A DNA stretch of 64,000 bases, taken from Lentinula raphanica (Eukaryota; Basidiomycota; Agaricomycetes; Agaricales; Omphalotaceae). The stretch spans positions 682,001-746,000 of the forward strand of contig JANVFP010000012.1 of assembly GCA_027919835.1 (NCBI GenBank). Direction: 5' to 3'. Position 1 is the stretch's first letter. Every line of letters begins with the position of its first letter. A program made the position numbers and the translations under genes. Below are positions 45,931 through 57,769 of this stretch, piece after piece. The notes under the pieces are model-generated. The model was not told the DNA's origin. It ran no database searches and was given only the letters and a program-made list of their open reading frames with translations.

Positions 45931-48386
45931 ATGACAAAACGCGACCGCGGTTTCACCACAATGGAAGGAGGGCCGTCTAAGCGCAGAAGGGCGGAAGAAG
46001 CTGGTTCTGATGTGGAGATGGCAGCTGCAAATGAGGATGCTGTAGAAGAAGAAGAGCGAGAAGAGCAAAGTTTGGAAGAGAAAGCGATGTACATGTGGCA
46101 GACAGTGAAAGATGCAATGAAAGAGTGAGGTTCACACTTGAAGTTCATTCGCGCATGACTGAATTTCCTCTTTTGCCTCGCCTTTGCTGAATTCATCATC
46201 TTTCAGTGGTCGTCCTCTTTCTCTCCAATTCCTCAAACAACCAAATCCCAGAATTTATCCTGATTACTACGCTATCATTCGAAATCCAATCGCTCTTGAA
46301 GATATCAAGAAGAAGATTCAATCTGGCAAATATACAGACCTTGAATCAGTTCGAAAGGACTTTGAACTTTGTTTCAACAATGCCAAGGACTATAACTTGC
46401 AGGAGAGCGTCATATACAATGATGCAAAGGATTTGCTCGTGCGTTCTTCCCTTTAATCTTGAACACTGTTTGAACAACCCTATAACAGAAACTGGCGAAC
46501 AAAACCTACCGCAAACTCGCGCCTTCCGAACCCGGGGAGAAGAGCAAACCTCCTAGTATGAAGAAACTACTCAATTCGCGAATACAAAAACTCATGAAGA
46601 AGACTGACGATAAGTAAGGCCTCACTTTGCACTTTTTACAGGAGAGTTTGAACTCACGGATCTTGGTAGTGGCCGCATCATGTCGACAATGTTTATGGAA
46701 CTACCTTCCAAGAAGGAGTGGCCCACATACTATAAGCAGATACCAGAACCGCGCTGTTTAGAAACGATTCAAGTAGGTACCAGTCTGGCTTATGCTGTTT
46801 CCAATATTCATGCCTTCGCAGAAACAAGTCAAACGAAAAGAATACAAAACGGTCTCAGAATTTGCTGCTGATGTGGAATTGGTGTTCTCTAATGCCATGA
46901 CGTTCAACATGGAACATACTCCAATATGGGAGGACGCTCTAACGCTACGAGTAATAAACCTTGATTTTCTTCCAAATCCAAGTCGCTGATTGTTGATTTG
47001 TCCTAGGATTATTTTCGCCAGCTCATGGCTGACCTCCCTCCGCCATATGCTCTACCTCAGTATGCGACACACACACCTAAGATCAGGATCAAGATGTCTG
47101 CAATCCAGTCAACCGCTCATACCACTCCTAAAATTGAGGAACCTTCTCCCGCCTCTTCTCTACCAGTCATATCCCTACGTGTACCAGCTCCGGTCAAGGT
47201 ACCTGCATCTAAACCGTCTGATGTGAAAGCTCAATCCCCCGAACCCGTCAAAACTTTGACAGTCGTCAAAGCTAGCGCTTCGCCGGTGCCTACACCTACC
47301 CCCGTGATTACTACTCCAGATGTAGGCTCGACTGAGCCCGCCTCCAACGCTAAATCGTCTACAACACAGTCATCAGTCAACCAAGTACCTCCCGCACAGC
47401 CAGCGCCAAAGCTGCCTGTCACGCAACCCTTGAAGCCGTCTACCACTCAGACCGCGCCTAAGCCACCTATTGCGCAGCCTACACCGACCCCAACGCCGAA
47501 GGCGTCTCTTGCACAGACCGCACCAACACCCAAACCATCTCTCACTCCTCAGACGACCAAGCCGATAGCTCAGCCGATACCAAAGTCGATTGCTGCCCAT
47601 CCAGCGCATAAATCACATCTGACGGCCAAGGCGTCCAAAGCCAAAGCGTCCACGCCTCGCACTCCTCAAACCAATACCCCTCAGCCCATCTTACAACTAC
47701 ATCCTACAATGTCTGTTTATTCTAACAACACCTTGCCGAAAACCAAACAGGCCTCTTATGTACAACCAAGCCCCACACCGGCACCCTCCGCGGCGACTAT
47801 CGCGCCATCGTACATCACCTCTCTCGCGTCCACGTCTGTGCAGACCCCTGCACCAGTACTTGCTACTCCTCCGCCCCCCTCTCCCGTCATCCCTGCGAAT
47901 CATCAGCTTCGTCACATAACACTCAGAACTGAACCTCGAGGTCGTCACCTGAAACTTGATCACCAAGATGGTGTCACGAAATGGGCCATGCCACTCGAAC
48001 GCGACGAGAAAAGCGTGTGCGTCCAAGAAATCATATTTATGGCCGAACCGGGAGAAAGTAGCGGGGAAGAAGACGACGGTGAAGATGATACAGCTGAAAT
48101 GGACGTAGATGGTGCACCTGAACCTGAACCTGTCAAGAAGCGTCGCGGACGTCCACCGAAGGTCGTTAAAGCACCCCCGGCTTCGAAACCAAAGACCGCT
48201 CCGGTGAAGAAAAAGAAGCAGAAGAAGCGAAGCGAGGTGGTTGTTAAGGTCAACGGTGCTGCGGTGAAAGAGGATGAAGAACGTAGCGGTAAATGGAAGG
48301 TAGAACTCACTGTCGGAAGAAACGTTCTTGAGATAGGCGAGCAAGGAGGTTTGATCTGGACAGTTTATGCCGAACGAGTTGGATGA
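45931..48386 (+). CDS. Double-bromodomain chromatin-remodelling subunit, Rsc4-like
   Basis: Several exons join to about 700 residues. The acidic N-terminus (EDAVEEEEREEQSLEEKAMY) is followed by a first bromodomain with IYPDYYAIIRNPIALEDIKK and the acetyl-lysine Asn region CFNNAKDYNLQESVIYNDA. A second bromodomain has PSKKEWPTYYKQIPEPRCLE and VFSNAMTFNMEHTPIWEDA. A long Pro/Thr/Lys-rich linker follows (47100-47900), then a beta-rich segment (HLKLDHQDGVTKWAMPLE), an AT-hook (KKRRGRPPK) and a terminal domain ending GGLIWTVYAERV. Two bromodomains plus this layout fit Rsc4 of the RSC remodeller, which binds acetylated histone H3. Rsc1/2 are less likely because no BAH domain is seen. Confidence 0.82.
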
Positions 48387-48551
48387 GATGGTTCTACACT
48401 GTTTCACGCTGTTCTACATAACTTCTTGTCATACATATGTCTGTATAATCGCATAAATAATCTTGTGTCGAACAATACATAATTGATTGACGATCTGTGT
48501 TTAGTGCTAAAACCACTTCGCCAATCTTTTTTTTTCTTTCTGCCTCTCAGC

Positions 48552-50966
48552 ATGCCCATGATCAAATGTCGGGTAAGTCTTTTGAGTTTCAACCAGTCCT
48601 CTCCTCAATATCGCGCATTAGTATTTCGATGCAGAGACTGAGAAACCTATCAATGGAGGCTGTCGAAATCGAGATTGTCATTTCCTACATCCCACCGACA
48701 AAGGATGGAAGGAAGCAAGAGGCTCATCAGGCAAAAAATTTGCAGTTGGTTTTCCTCTTTTATGTAATTCGCAGATCTGCTCTCTAACTATTATGTCTGA
48801 AAAGCAACACAGAGTGGAACGAGAACGAACCTCGAGCTGGGACTGGGATAGAGATTCAACAAGACAAAGAGAACAGAGAGATAGTGATTATAGTCATTCC
48901 AGGACTCGCGACAGGACTCAAGAAGGTTCTTCAAGATATCCATCGCACAAAGACTCGGATTACACGAAGGGTTCGAGATCATCGAAGATGCCATTCGACA
49001 ATGGTTCATTCTCGCGTCAACAATCACAACCCGCTGCAAGTAGCAGTGGCCGGGGCTTTGGGCTCAACGATCGCGCTGGTGGGCATGCTCAGTCCAGCAA
49101 GAGTAACGACGCGAATGATTCTAGCTGGGATGCTGCAGGAGCAGAGCCAGATTCCATTGGGTGGGGCAATATTGGTCGAGGCTGGAGTACAGAGAGCCCT
49201 TCGGCATGGGAGCCTGCGGAACAAGCCAAGGACAAGGGTCCCCAGGAGTACAAAGAATTCAGGTCAGATAGAGCCAAGACGAAGAAAAGTGTGGAAACTT
49301 GGCCATTCATGTCTCCTCCTCCCGGTACTCCTACTTCTCCTAGAGTCTCCCGGAAGAACCCATCGTCTCACACATCCAAGTCTCTGCAAAATCCAAGTGT
49401 TCAATCATCTTCCAATTCCCCTTTCACATCCTCAACGCGGACAACCCCTAATCCCTCTAATCCACCTCCCTTTCGTGCCCAAGCCCCAAACCCATCTACG
49501 TCGGCTCCAAAGCCAATATCCCACTTACCCTCTTCTTCCAATACGCATATAACCCGGACATCGATGTATGATGACAGCAATGTTCAACCAATGTCACCAA
49601 TGTCAGTGTTGGACTTGAAGAATAGTCATCATCTTCAAAACGCTTCTCCTTCCACCACAGAACGCAGTGGAATGTCTGTTTTCTCTGCTCGAAGAACCTC
49701 AAAGAGCAAACTGAGTCGTAAAATCCTGGGGTAAGTCGATCCATCGTTCAAGCATAATATTCGATGCTAAATCGCTTTCGTCTTAGAATGTTCGATCACG
49801 CAGTGAAGAAGGAAGTCGAATACAGAACCGTTGCGAAGAAGTATGAACGATGGAAGAAGATCCAGGAATCTCCACAGTATGGTCGCGTTCGGTTGAATGG
49901 GCAGAAGAAACTGGACTCCGTCCGAAGTCAGCTCAAGCAACAACGCGACAAACTACCCCAGAAAATTAACACTGAAATCAAGGCGATTGCTGACATGATC
50001 ACTGTCAACCTGCCTTCATCCTCCTCGTCTTCTTCTACGACGGATGATGTCAATATCGGCGAGTTCACCGTCAAAGTTCGCGCAACGCTCGAGGAGTTGA
50101 ACGAGTATATCCTTCAACTCAGAAATACACAGGAAGAGCAGAAAAAGGCGGCAGAAGTAGAAAAAGAAGCGGTCGCAGTCAAAGAGGCTAAGGAACGAGA
50201 AGCAGCAGCGGCCGCGGTAGCTCAAGGGCACAACAAACCTCGGGAAGTCACTCTCGATGAACTGAAGACTCTTGTATCCGAGTTGGAACATCGATCTTAT
50301 GAAATAATGGATGCTCAGGACGAGAACAGGAGGACGTTTGTCAGTCCTGAGTTTATTGAAGAAGCTCTAGAAGGGGGAGAAGAAGAAGAAGAACTTCTAC
50401 ATCGTGAACTCGATGAACTCGATGAGCGTATGAAGGATATAGGAGAAGAGGTGGAGAAACTAGGCATAGAAATCGCGAAGCTTTCATTCTCTGCGCAGGA
50501 AGAAGCATTGCAGAAAAAATTAGACCATAATGCTCGACTAAAGAAAGAGGTACGCCTTATCCAAATCGTTTTTTCTCGCCTTCAAATGGACTCAACTCCT
50601 ACATAGCTTGAACTCAAGCTGGCAGCTTTGGATCGAGCTGCAATCAAAAGACGAGAGAAAATCGATGATCTTTCGAACCAAATCCGAAACCTTCATACTC
50701 TACCGAAACCAGTCTACTCGTATAATTCACTAATCCAGCCTTTCGTCGAACGAATAGTGGACCGAATCGTCGAACAGGAGCTGAAACCTATCATTCTCGG
50801 GCTGAAAGCGACGACGAAAGATCAGGTTAAAGCTCGTCAACTACTCATTGCGGAGTCCATAGAAAAGGCCCTACAACCCATCGTCCAAATGACTGCCGAA
50901 ATCATTCGTCGTTCGAATACTTTAGCTGCCACTCGCGGAACGGTCAATGACTCCGTGGTATCATGA
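48552..50966 (+). CDS. CCCH zinc-finger protein with long coiled coil
   Basis: The first exon (48552-48572, MPMIKCR) joins after a short intron to YFDAETEKPINGG, then CRNRDCHFLHP, making one CCCH-type finger at the very N-terminus. A Ser/Arg-rich disordered region follows, then from about 49790 a long charged coiled coil (FDHAVKKEVEYRTVAKKYER, EELNEYILQLRNTQEEQKKA, RELDELDERMKDIGEEVEKL) interrupted by Glu/Ala runs. The last exon ends in a helical region (PFVERIVDRIVEQELKPIIL). CCCH fingers usually bind RNA. The combination suggests an RNA-bound scaffold, but no named orthologue is recognised. The frame crosses 48740-48792 without a stop, so an extra small intron there is possible. Confidence 0.7.
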
Positions 50967-51082
50967 ATCATACATACAGTAACATATGTACCCTTTCTTG
51001 TTTCTGAATCTTGCCTGTTCCATCGCTCTGTTACAAAACAATTTCTGTAACAATTTTGACATTACAACCTACTTAACTTGCA

Positions 51083-52974
51083 TTAATTTAATTGTACTTG
51101 GCCTAGCGGGGTATCATCATCATCGCTCTCGGTGTCCACTTGCGGGATATATCTGTGATATCGACCTGGGGTTTCACCGATCTGTTCTAGATATCTCCTC
51201 AACATATCCTCTCTATCTGTCGGTTTGAATTCGTAGCCTTCAGACCCTCTGCGAACACGACCACCACCATTGTATTCTCCATCATCAGACGCTTCCGACT
51301 GCGGTGTAGTGTCTTCTCCTGACTCCGCGTCGCTCCCTTGATAATCCGGATGGTACGGTGGCAGACTCGAATATCCTGCGCCCTTTCGACTCTTACGACG
51401 ACGTGTGATGGAATCTTGGCGAAGTTTCGTATTATAAGCTTGAAGGTCTGGATTCACGTTTCCATTTTCGAACGTCCATGGTGATTCAGGAAGTTTGAAC
51501 TCTCCTTCCTGTTCTTCGAAGTAGGGTCGGGTAGGATCATCGGGCGGCCAGACATGTGTTTCGGCGTCTTCCAATTCTGTATGAGAAAAGAGTGTTAGCA
51601 AGAGATTAGCAGGGGAGGGAGGGAAAGGGAAGGGATTGAACTTGAATATTTCAGATGAAAATGTCAACTAGAAGCAGTATTCCAGCTTGACGTACCATGG
51701 AAATGTAGGTCCTATACCACGTAAGCCTCCGACTCTCCATGCTCATATTCTTCTCGTATGCTTGAAAGTTCGACCAACACACCTTCGCTTTCAGTTAGCT
51801 CATATCTGAGTCCATTTCCAGGTGTCGGGGTAGGCCAGCACCATAGCAAGGGATTGGGGCCGAGAACAGAGTTTATGTTTCTTCGACGTCCCAGATTCTA
51901 GACAAACAATCAGATATGTACTGGGAGAAAGTAACGCCTGTCACCAACATAAGGGAATTTGACATCTTGGATTTTACCTCGCCTGACCATAGTAGCGACC
52001 TTATCCTTCTCCCATCCTTCGATAGTGGTAGTATTGTTCAAGATGCCATTGAAATGATATATACTGAACAAAAAGGTCAGCTTCTGCTGCCATTTGGGCC
52101 ATGCGCAAGATGATGCACCTGAAAGCTCCGACAGAAAGTAGGACCGGTATGCACGCGACGAAGTTCAGCAGTATGAAGATGAATTCTATGCCAGGTATCG
52201 TGTCCTTGAAGAGAATTTGTTAGCATACGTGTCCAGCAAGATGCGCGCGTTTACATACCCAGTAGTTAATATTGAGATTGTGGTACACTCTCCTGACCAT
52301 CATCGCGAGATGATACGAGCAAGCGACGTCGACGTAAAACAGGAATCGAACGAAATGACCGTGATTGTGATGTCCGACGCAGTTATTAATCCAAGGACAG
52401 TGGTGATCTTCCGAACAAGTACGTGAGACTACGCGGATAACTTGAGCACGAGTTGGAACACACCCATGCGAAGAACACAGCTGCATGTTGCTATGAGTAC
52501 CCAACCAGCGGACGACAGTCGGATGTTACTCACCGACCACATTGACGGCAGTGATGCGTTCTAGGAGGTTTGAAGGATTCACACATTCTACAATACCTAG
52601 GCCGACCAGTCAACTTTTTGACCTCGAATCCGTCTGTATGCGTGTCAGGTTTCTGGCGATTTGGAAGATGAGCTGAGTAAAGCAAGGGAAGGGTGAGAGA
52701 GCATACCCAGCCTTGAGGGACTCTTCCGGGATCGACAGTAACACAATAGAAATAATTCCATAAGAGCATCCCTACGAGCAGACTGAGAAAGGTCAGCATC
52801 GAGAACTGGGCTAAAATGGGTCACGGACTTGAAGGGAACGAGGAGCACAAGGAGCTCAACAGATAGTGTACGTCCATACCAAGGCCATATTACGAAGATT
52901 TGGGAAGAATAAGCAATGAAAGATATGAGTAAAAGGACAAAGTTGACGATGAGGCGGCCTAGTAAAGAGGACAT
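51083..52974 (-). CDS. PFA4: DHHC palmitoyltransferase Pfa4
   Basis: About seven exons run from the ATG at 52974 to the stop at 51083. Two N-terminal helices ([20 protein letters not shown] and [17 protein letters not shown]) precede [11 protein letters not shown]. The Cys-rich domain reads [20 protein letters not shown], then [20 protein letters not shown], with the catalytic DHHC intact. Two more helices follow. The C-terminal tail has the [11 protein letters not shown] motif typical of Pfa4 and a long acidic Ser-rich end. In yeast Pfa4 palmitoylates chitin synthase Chs3 and amino acid permeases in the ER. The first exon is head-to-head with the next gene, 58 bp apart. Confidence 0.9.
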
Positions 52975-53032
52975 TCAAGTTGTTGACTGTGGGAATATCT
53001 TATTTCTTCTCTTTCTTCCTCTCCCGAGAGGA

Positions 53033-54363
53033 ATGCAGGTCTCCCGCACCTCTCTCATCCGCTCTTATGTCGCGCCTCACGTTCGCTTCAACTCGTCTGA
53101 TGCAACAAAGGCTAGTTTAAAACGATTAGCAGCTAGCTGGGATGACATTCATATCCGTATGTGATTTATGAGTTGCTCATACCGTATGTACCCTCACACT
53201 TTGTAATTCAGCGTCTCCAAGAGAAGTCAAGGAAGGTAAATTGGCATTGTATTCACTCAAAGGTCTAAAGCTAAAGACTGACCTGTACTCTATTAGGTCA
53301 GAGAACTGGTTCCCTTAGCTCTCGCCTTGCTGCTCGGCGTCCTCAATCCTCATCTCCTTCTGCTACATTCGCACCCCCTACTCCAACGGAAAACGCTTCC
53401 ATTCCTCCAAAACTGATTCCAGTTGCACCCAGGCAAGAGAATCTAACCCCTCGTAAAAATTCACCCTCGAAACGCGTCCCCCAACATGTCTCTTTCGTCA
53501 AAAAAGCCGATGCCAATCTACAGTCAGCCGCAGACTTGTTGGATGATCTGTCCCAAGTCATTCCAAATGATACGCCCTCTGTCTCGAACTCTTGGGAGAA
53601 AAGCTTGGAGAGCTTATCGAAACAGGAGTCTCGGCCTCCTTCTAAGGCGACGCAGGCGAGAAACGTCGCTGGTAGAAGCTGGACACCCGAAGGGGGACAC
53701 AAGGTTACAGGTCGGGCTGCCCGCGCCCCGGTCACTCGAGGCTCTAGTGCTGGTACTGGTACTAGTGCCAAGAAAGCGAACGACAGGACTTCCTCTAGAG
53801 ACATGATGATACTGAACGAAATAGAGGACACCTCAGTTGCAGAGGCTGTTGACGAGGACGATGAAAATGCACAAATATATCTAGACGACACGGTCATTGA
53901 CGGAGTCTCTCTTTTGGCGCCCCGACCTGGTCAGTCCGCTCAGCTGTGGTATGAAAGTATTATACAACAAAACCGGGAACCTGATGGTCCCAGTGTCATC
54001 TACCCCGATATCGACATTTCTTCAGACATGCACAGTCTATTTGGTGTAAACCGAGCCCAACAGCGGAGCGTCATGGTATCCCATCTTGGTTCTTTGAAAC
54101 TAACACAACCAACTCATGTCAAGAAGGGCAAGGTGGAGTACCAGGTGCGGAAAGTCATGCGTCGTTATGGTGGGGACTACTCGTACCTGCAGCCCAACTT
54201 GGTACCGACGGACTTGAGGAAGAAGATGCGTCCATCTCAGCTTGCGCGACTGAACATGTCTCGTCGAAACGAGGCGAGCGCTGAGCAGAGAAAGACCTTC
54301 GATTCCATCATTTCAACGACTCTTAGTAAAGATGTAGACACCGTAGAACAACCCCACCCGTAA
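53033..54363 (+). CDS. Probable mitochondrial protein of unknown function
   Basis: Three exons join to about 400 residues. The start MQVSRTSLIRSYVAPHVRFN is Arg/Ser-rich and amphipathic, as in mitochondrial targeting peptides. The long middle is disordered, rich in Ser, Pro and basic residues, with acidic stretches (EAVDEDDENAQIYLDDTV). The C-terminal 130 residues look folded: VIYPDIDISSDMHSLFGVNR, VSHLGSLKLTQPTHVKKGK, and YQVRKVMRRYGGDYSYLQPN. A mitoribosomal or mitochondrial expression role would fit, but no named family is recognised. It shares a 58-bp promoter with PFA4 and ends convergent with the PEHE gene. Confidence 0.68.
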
Positions 54364-54570
54364 TTACTCTACATAATCATAAGCAATTTCACCTCTCTCA
54401 AGCTGACAATAATGATGACGCTTTGACAGGAGCTCATGAAAGAACGTGAATGAGTAGAAGAGGATTGATCATTGAGAAAGAGTTTTCTACTAGTCCGAAC
54501 GTACATCGAGCACGCCTGCGCCACTAGAGATTTTTCGGCTATTCCAAATTCTCTTCTTCATCCTCAGGTA

Positions 54571-56713
54571 TCAATTCATCTTTTCTCTATCTTCACTGGC
54601 ACCATCCAACTCCAGTGTCACTTCTGTGTTGCGGCTATCTTTCCTTCTGGTCTCCGCGTCTTCCTCGTTGTCATTGACAGTCAGGGCGTCACTTGCTTTC
54701 TCTTGTTCTATTACTTCATCCATCTCATCTCCAGAATCTTCACTCTGAGAGTCCGCACCATGCTCTCTATGAGAAGAATCCAACGCGTTCGCAAGACGTT
54801 CATCATCCGGTGTGCCCAAACGCTGTCCGTTGACGAATCGTGGATTGAGCTTGAACAGAGGATGCATCTGTTGGCTATATTTCGGATCCTCTTTGAAGTC
54901 TGTATAACGAGAATACCTGATCTGGAAGGTATCGTCATGTAACAGCCACAGAGGCAGCTCGAAATCCATCTCCATGTCGGAGACTTCAGGAGGTACTTTG
55001 AAGCCCCAGGCCATATGATGTCGTTGCCTTCGAACTCTTAACCCTCCCTTCTCGAGGTTCTGGGCAGCGAGGACGAGACCGCATTCCTTGTCTTTTTTAG
55101 ATACCCGTGGAGCCGCACGCGACACAGACATGCGAACGACTGGTGCGGAGACAGTATCCTCGAGGGTGGTCGTGTCTGGACGGAAAGGAGCAGGTATAGA
55201 CCTAGTCTCTTTCTCATATACAATAAGAGAAGACTCATCGACAGCGATCGTCGTACGGCGCTTTTTGCGAGCAGGTTGCGAAGCGGGAGGAGGAGATTCT
55301 GGTGCTGACGATGCTAGTTCGTCAATGAGTGCTTCAGCAGGTATGTCCGGTACCGTATCCACGGGTGACGGCGACCTGTGTTTGGGTGGTCGTCCACGTT
55401 TCCTTGGCCCGGCAGTCTTTTCTGTTGATTTTTGTGGCTGCTGCTTGGGTTTGGGTCGCGATAGTACTGGAATATGATCATTATCGTCGTGCAGAGGCAG
55501 CTGGTCGGAATCGGGTATAGATAGAGTAGCAATTTCAGGATGCATGGGAGAAGGTGCCGATGGAGGCACTTCAGAATTGTTTCGAGGGGTCGCAGGTGGT
55601 GGTGATAAGAGTTTGGGAGATTCAGGAAGAAAGGATGGGATGGGAGTGAAGTGCTTGACTTTCTTATCTTTCTTCGTAGGACGAATAGGCTTGGGTGTTA
55701 GCTCGGCGGCTTTAGTGAGATTGAGCTTCAATTTGACGGGTTGTTTGAACGAAGAATCCTCTTCCATCTCCTCCTTCTCTTCGACTTCTGATTCCCCTTC
55801 ATCAGGTTGAGAATTTCCCTTGAGAGTAGAAGCTGCAGGAGGAGTCTCGTCGCCTTCTGTAGAAGCGGAGACGTATTTGCGCCATCTCTGATTGGGAGGT
55901 AGCAGTATTTTGTAACGTTCCTCCAAGGATTCTGCTACGGCGAGCATTTCTTTCTTCCGTCGTTCACCTTCGGCTATAGCAGCAACGCCGTTCAAGTTTT
56001 GACCATCTTCATCGTGTTCTTGACCGTCAGGACGAGGGGAGAAAGAAGAGGCAGGTAATGTGAGGAAGGCAGAGTAGTCCATGGCGCGGAGCTGTTCGAC
56101 ACGTTCACGAAGCTTGTACTGCTCGTGCTGCAGTTTCTCCTTCTCCCGAAGGCGCTGGCGTTTCTCGAATTTTTCATATTTTCGATGTCTTTGCATATAG
56201 GCCTCATCGGAAGTGTCTACTGCGCTCTATGACATGATGAGGGTTTTGACCGGCCTCATGAGGAAGATTGACGCACTGTTTCAACGACACGAGGTCTGAA
56301 CCGGCTCACAGTTCCTTCACCTTCGCTGATAGACTCAAATACGGGGGTTTCGATGATCTGTTGTTCTCGATAGCCTTGTATTACTTCTGGCCGGTCAAAG
56401 TATCGTTCGGAGCCAAGAGCGTTGATTTTTAGAGCGGAGGTAGACGCTTCCGGAGGGGCAAGATTAGGATCTGTGGTTAAGAAGAAGGGCGTGTCCTTTG
56501 AGATTAAAGGGTCGTTTTCCGCTAATAAATGGGCGCGTTAAGGGGAAGTTGAGTTATTGTCGTGAAAGAGGCCTTACATTGTCTCTTGAACGTTTCAAGT
56601 ATCATGATGTCTGTATCACAGTTGCCTACGCCAGGTCCGCCGCGTCGAGAACGCGATGGTAAGACTCTTTTCTGAAAGTCCCTGGGGACGACGGAAACCG
56701 ATGGTTCATCCAT
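54571..56713 (-). CDS. PEHE-domain chromatin protein with AT-hook
   Basis: Three exons join to about 680 residues. The N-terminus (MDEPSVSVVPRDFQKRVLPS) leads to ETPVFESISEGEGTVSRFRP and TSDEAYMQRHRKYEKFEKRQ, whose DEAY..RH.kyE..Er pattern is the PEHE domain core that in MSL1 and KANSL1 binds the MOF acetyltransferase. A long basic helix follows (LREKEKLQHEQYKLRERVEQ). Further on lie an AT-hook (RKRGRPPKH) and acidic and Pro-rich segments. The C-terminus ends in an acidic, folded-looking part (WGFKVPPEVSDMEMDFELPL). A role with a MOF-type histone acetyltransferase or Sas complex is inference. It could be a Sas4-like subunit. Confidence 0.68.
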
Positions 56714-56892
56714 GCCTTTGAAACAGATAGATTTTTCCGTTGTTGCTCAACGGCGGGAGACCGAACGCGTTGTCACAGAAGGAAATTACAAGCAACGAAC
56801 TCGAATGGAGCGGTGGTAGAGGTACAATAACTGAAGTTCGAACAGCAAGTTGTGAAGCGAGAATTCCCACACCATCTACTCAGCTCTACAGA

Positions 56893-57425
56893 CTACAAAG
56901 CAAAAATCCAACCATCTGCCTTCAGAGTTTGCATGGTTAACTCTAAACTGCCTTCATTGACTAACAAGTAGTCTGTGTTCCTTAAGGGAGGTGAGTGATG
57001 CTGTTGAGATAGCTATCGTATACTTCAAAAAAGTATTTACCATGTGGAGATGGCGAAAACACTTATTCCTGCTTCCCGCAAAGGCGTCGTGAGTTGCGCG
57101 AGTACTCCTACAAGAGCTGCCATATGGCACATTATGAGCACAGATATCAAACAAAAGCAAGTTATTGACAGAATTCCATAGGGCCTCGTAATTTAATGCA
57201 CCTCCAAACAGCTTTAGGCTTAAAGACCTCTGGAATCCCATCGTGCCATTGACCAGAAATAGATATCTCTTCTGGTGTACGAGTAAGGCTCAAGAACCGA
57301 CTGTCCTCAATGAGGAGGTTCAAGATGGACTGTGGGATTGGCTCGTTGGGCTCCAGCTTGCATACAAAGGACAAGTCTGGCAGCACATGCAAATGAAGAC
57401 ATGGGTGATCGATTGGAGGAGGCAT
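56893..57425 (-). CDS. CASTOR-like ACT-domain protein
   Basis: Three exons join to about 135 residues. The start is set at MPPPIDHPCLHLHVLPDLSF, because the family begins just before this strand; the frame is open further up. The sequence goes through LNLLIEDSRFLSLTRTPEEI and SISGQW to AVWRCIKLRGPMEF, then across introns to SLVGVLAQLTTPLREAGISV, FAISTWNTDYLLVNEGSLE and a short end, as in GATSL/CASTOR-type tandem-ACT proteins. Human CASTOR1 senses arginine for mTORC1; in fungi the role is not known. It is the smallest gene here and is easily missed because both introns have acceptors that must be chosen to avoid stops. Confidence 0.78.
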
Positions 57426-57769
57426 GTTCAGAGGGGAAATGATTATTTCACATATCTTTCTGCCGATGTATGTAGATCCTATTTGAACATGGCAAACATG
57501 CTGCACTCAAAACTTGTATTCGCGGGTCGATGAAAGTCGATGAATGAGATTCAAAAGTGCTCAGAAGCCACGGGCCGGGCGGCACGGATCAGCCGAAACG
57601 GCTTGTGCGGTGATCCGTGACGGGAAAAGTCGGATCAATGCTGTGTGGAGTCACTAAACTCTCTATGCACACGACCCAACCCAATGCAATAATTTTTTCC
57701 TCTCCCGCCAATAACAGCTCATCGTTATAGAGCAGTTAATACCGCTCTTCGTCTGGTGTTTCTTGGGTT
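57426..57769. promoter_or_regulatory. Divergent promoter with a strong inverted repeat
   Basis: These 344 bp lie between the ACT gene and the Ser/Pro-rich gene. At 57583-57619 a perfect 9-bp inverted repeat (CACGGATCA and TGATCCGTG) flanks a second, nested 5-bp one (AGCCG AAA CGGCT, 57591-57603). The whole stretch is GC-rich and could form a cruciform or bind a dimeric factor. Confidence 0.6.

Noticed and set aside
57243..57533. Plus-strand frame opposite the ACT gene
   Set aside because: It is the antisense shadow of a gene whose minus-strand product has clear ACT-family motifs.
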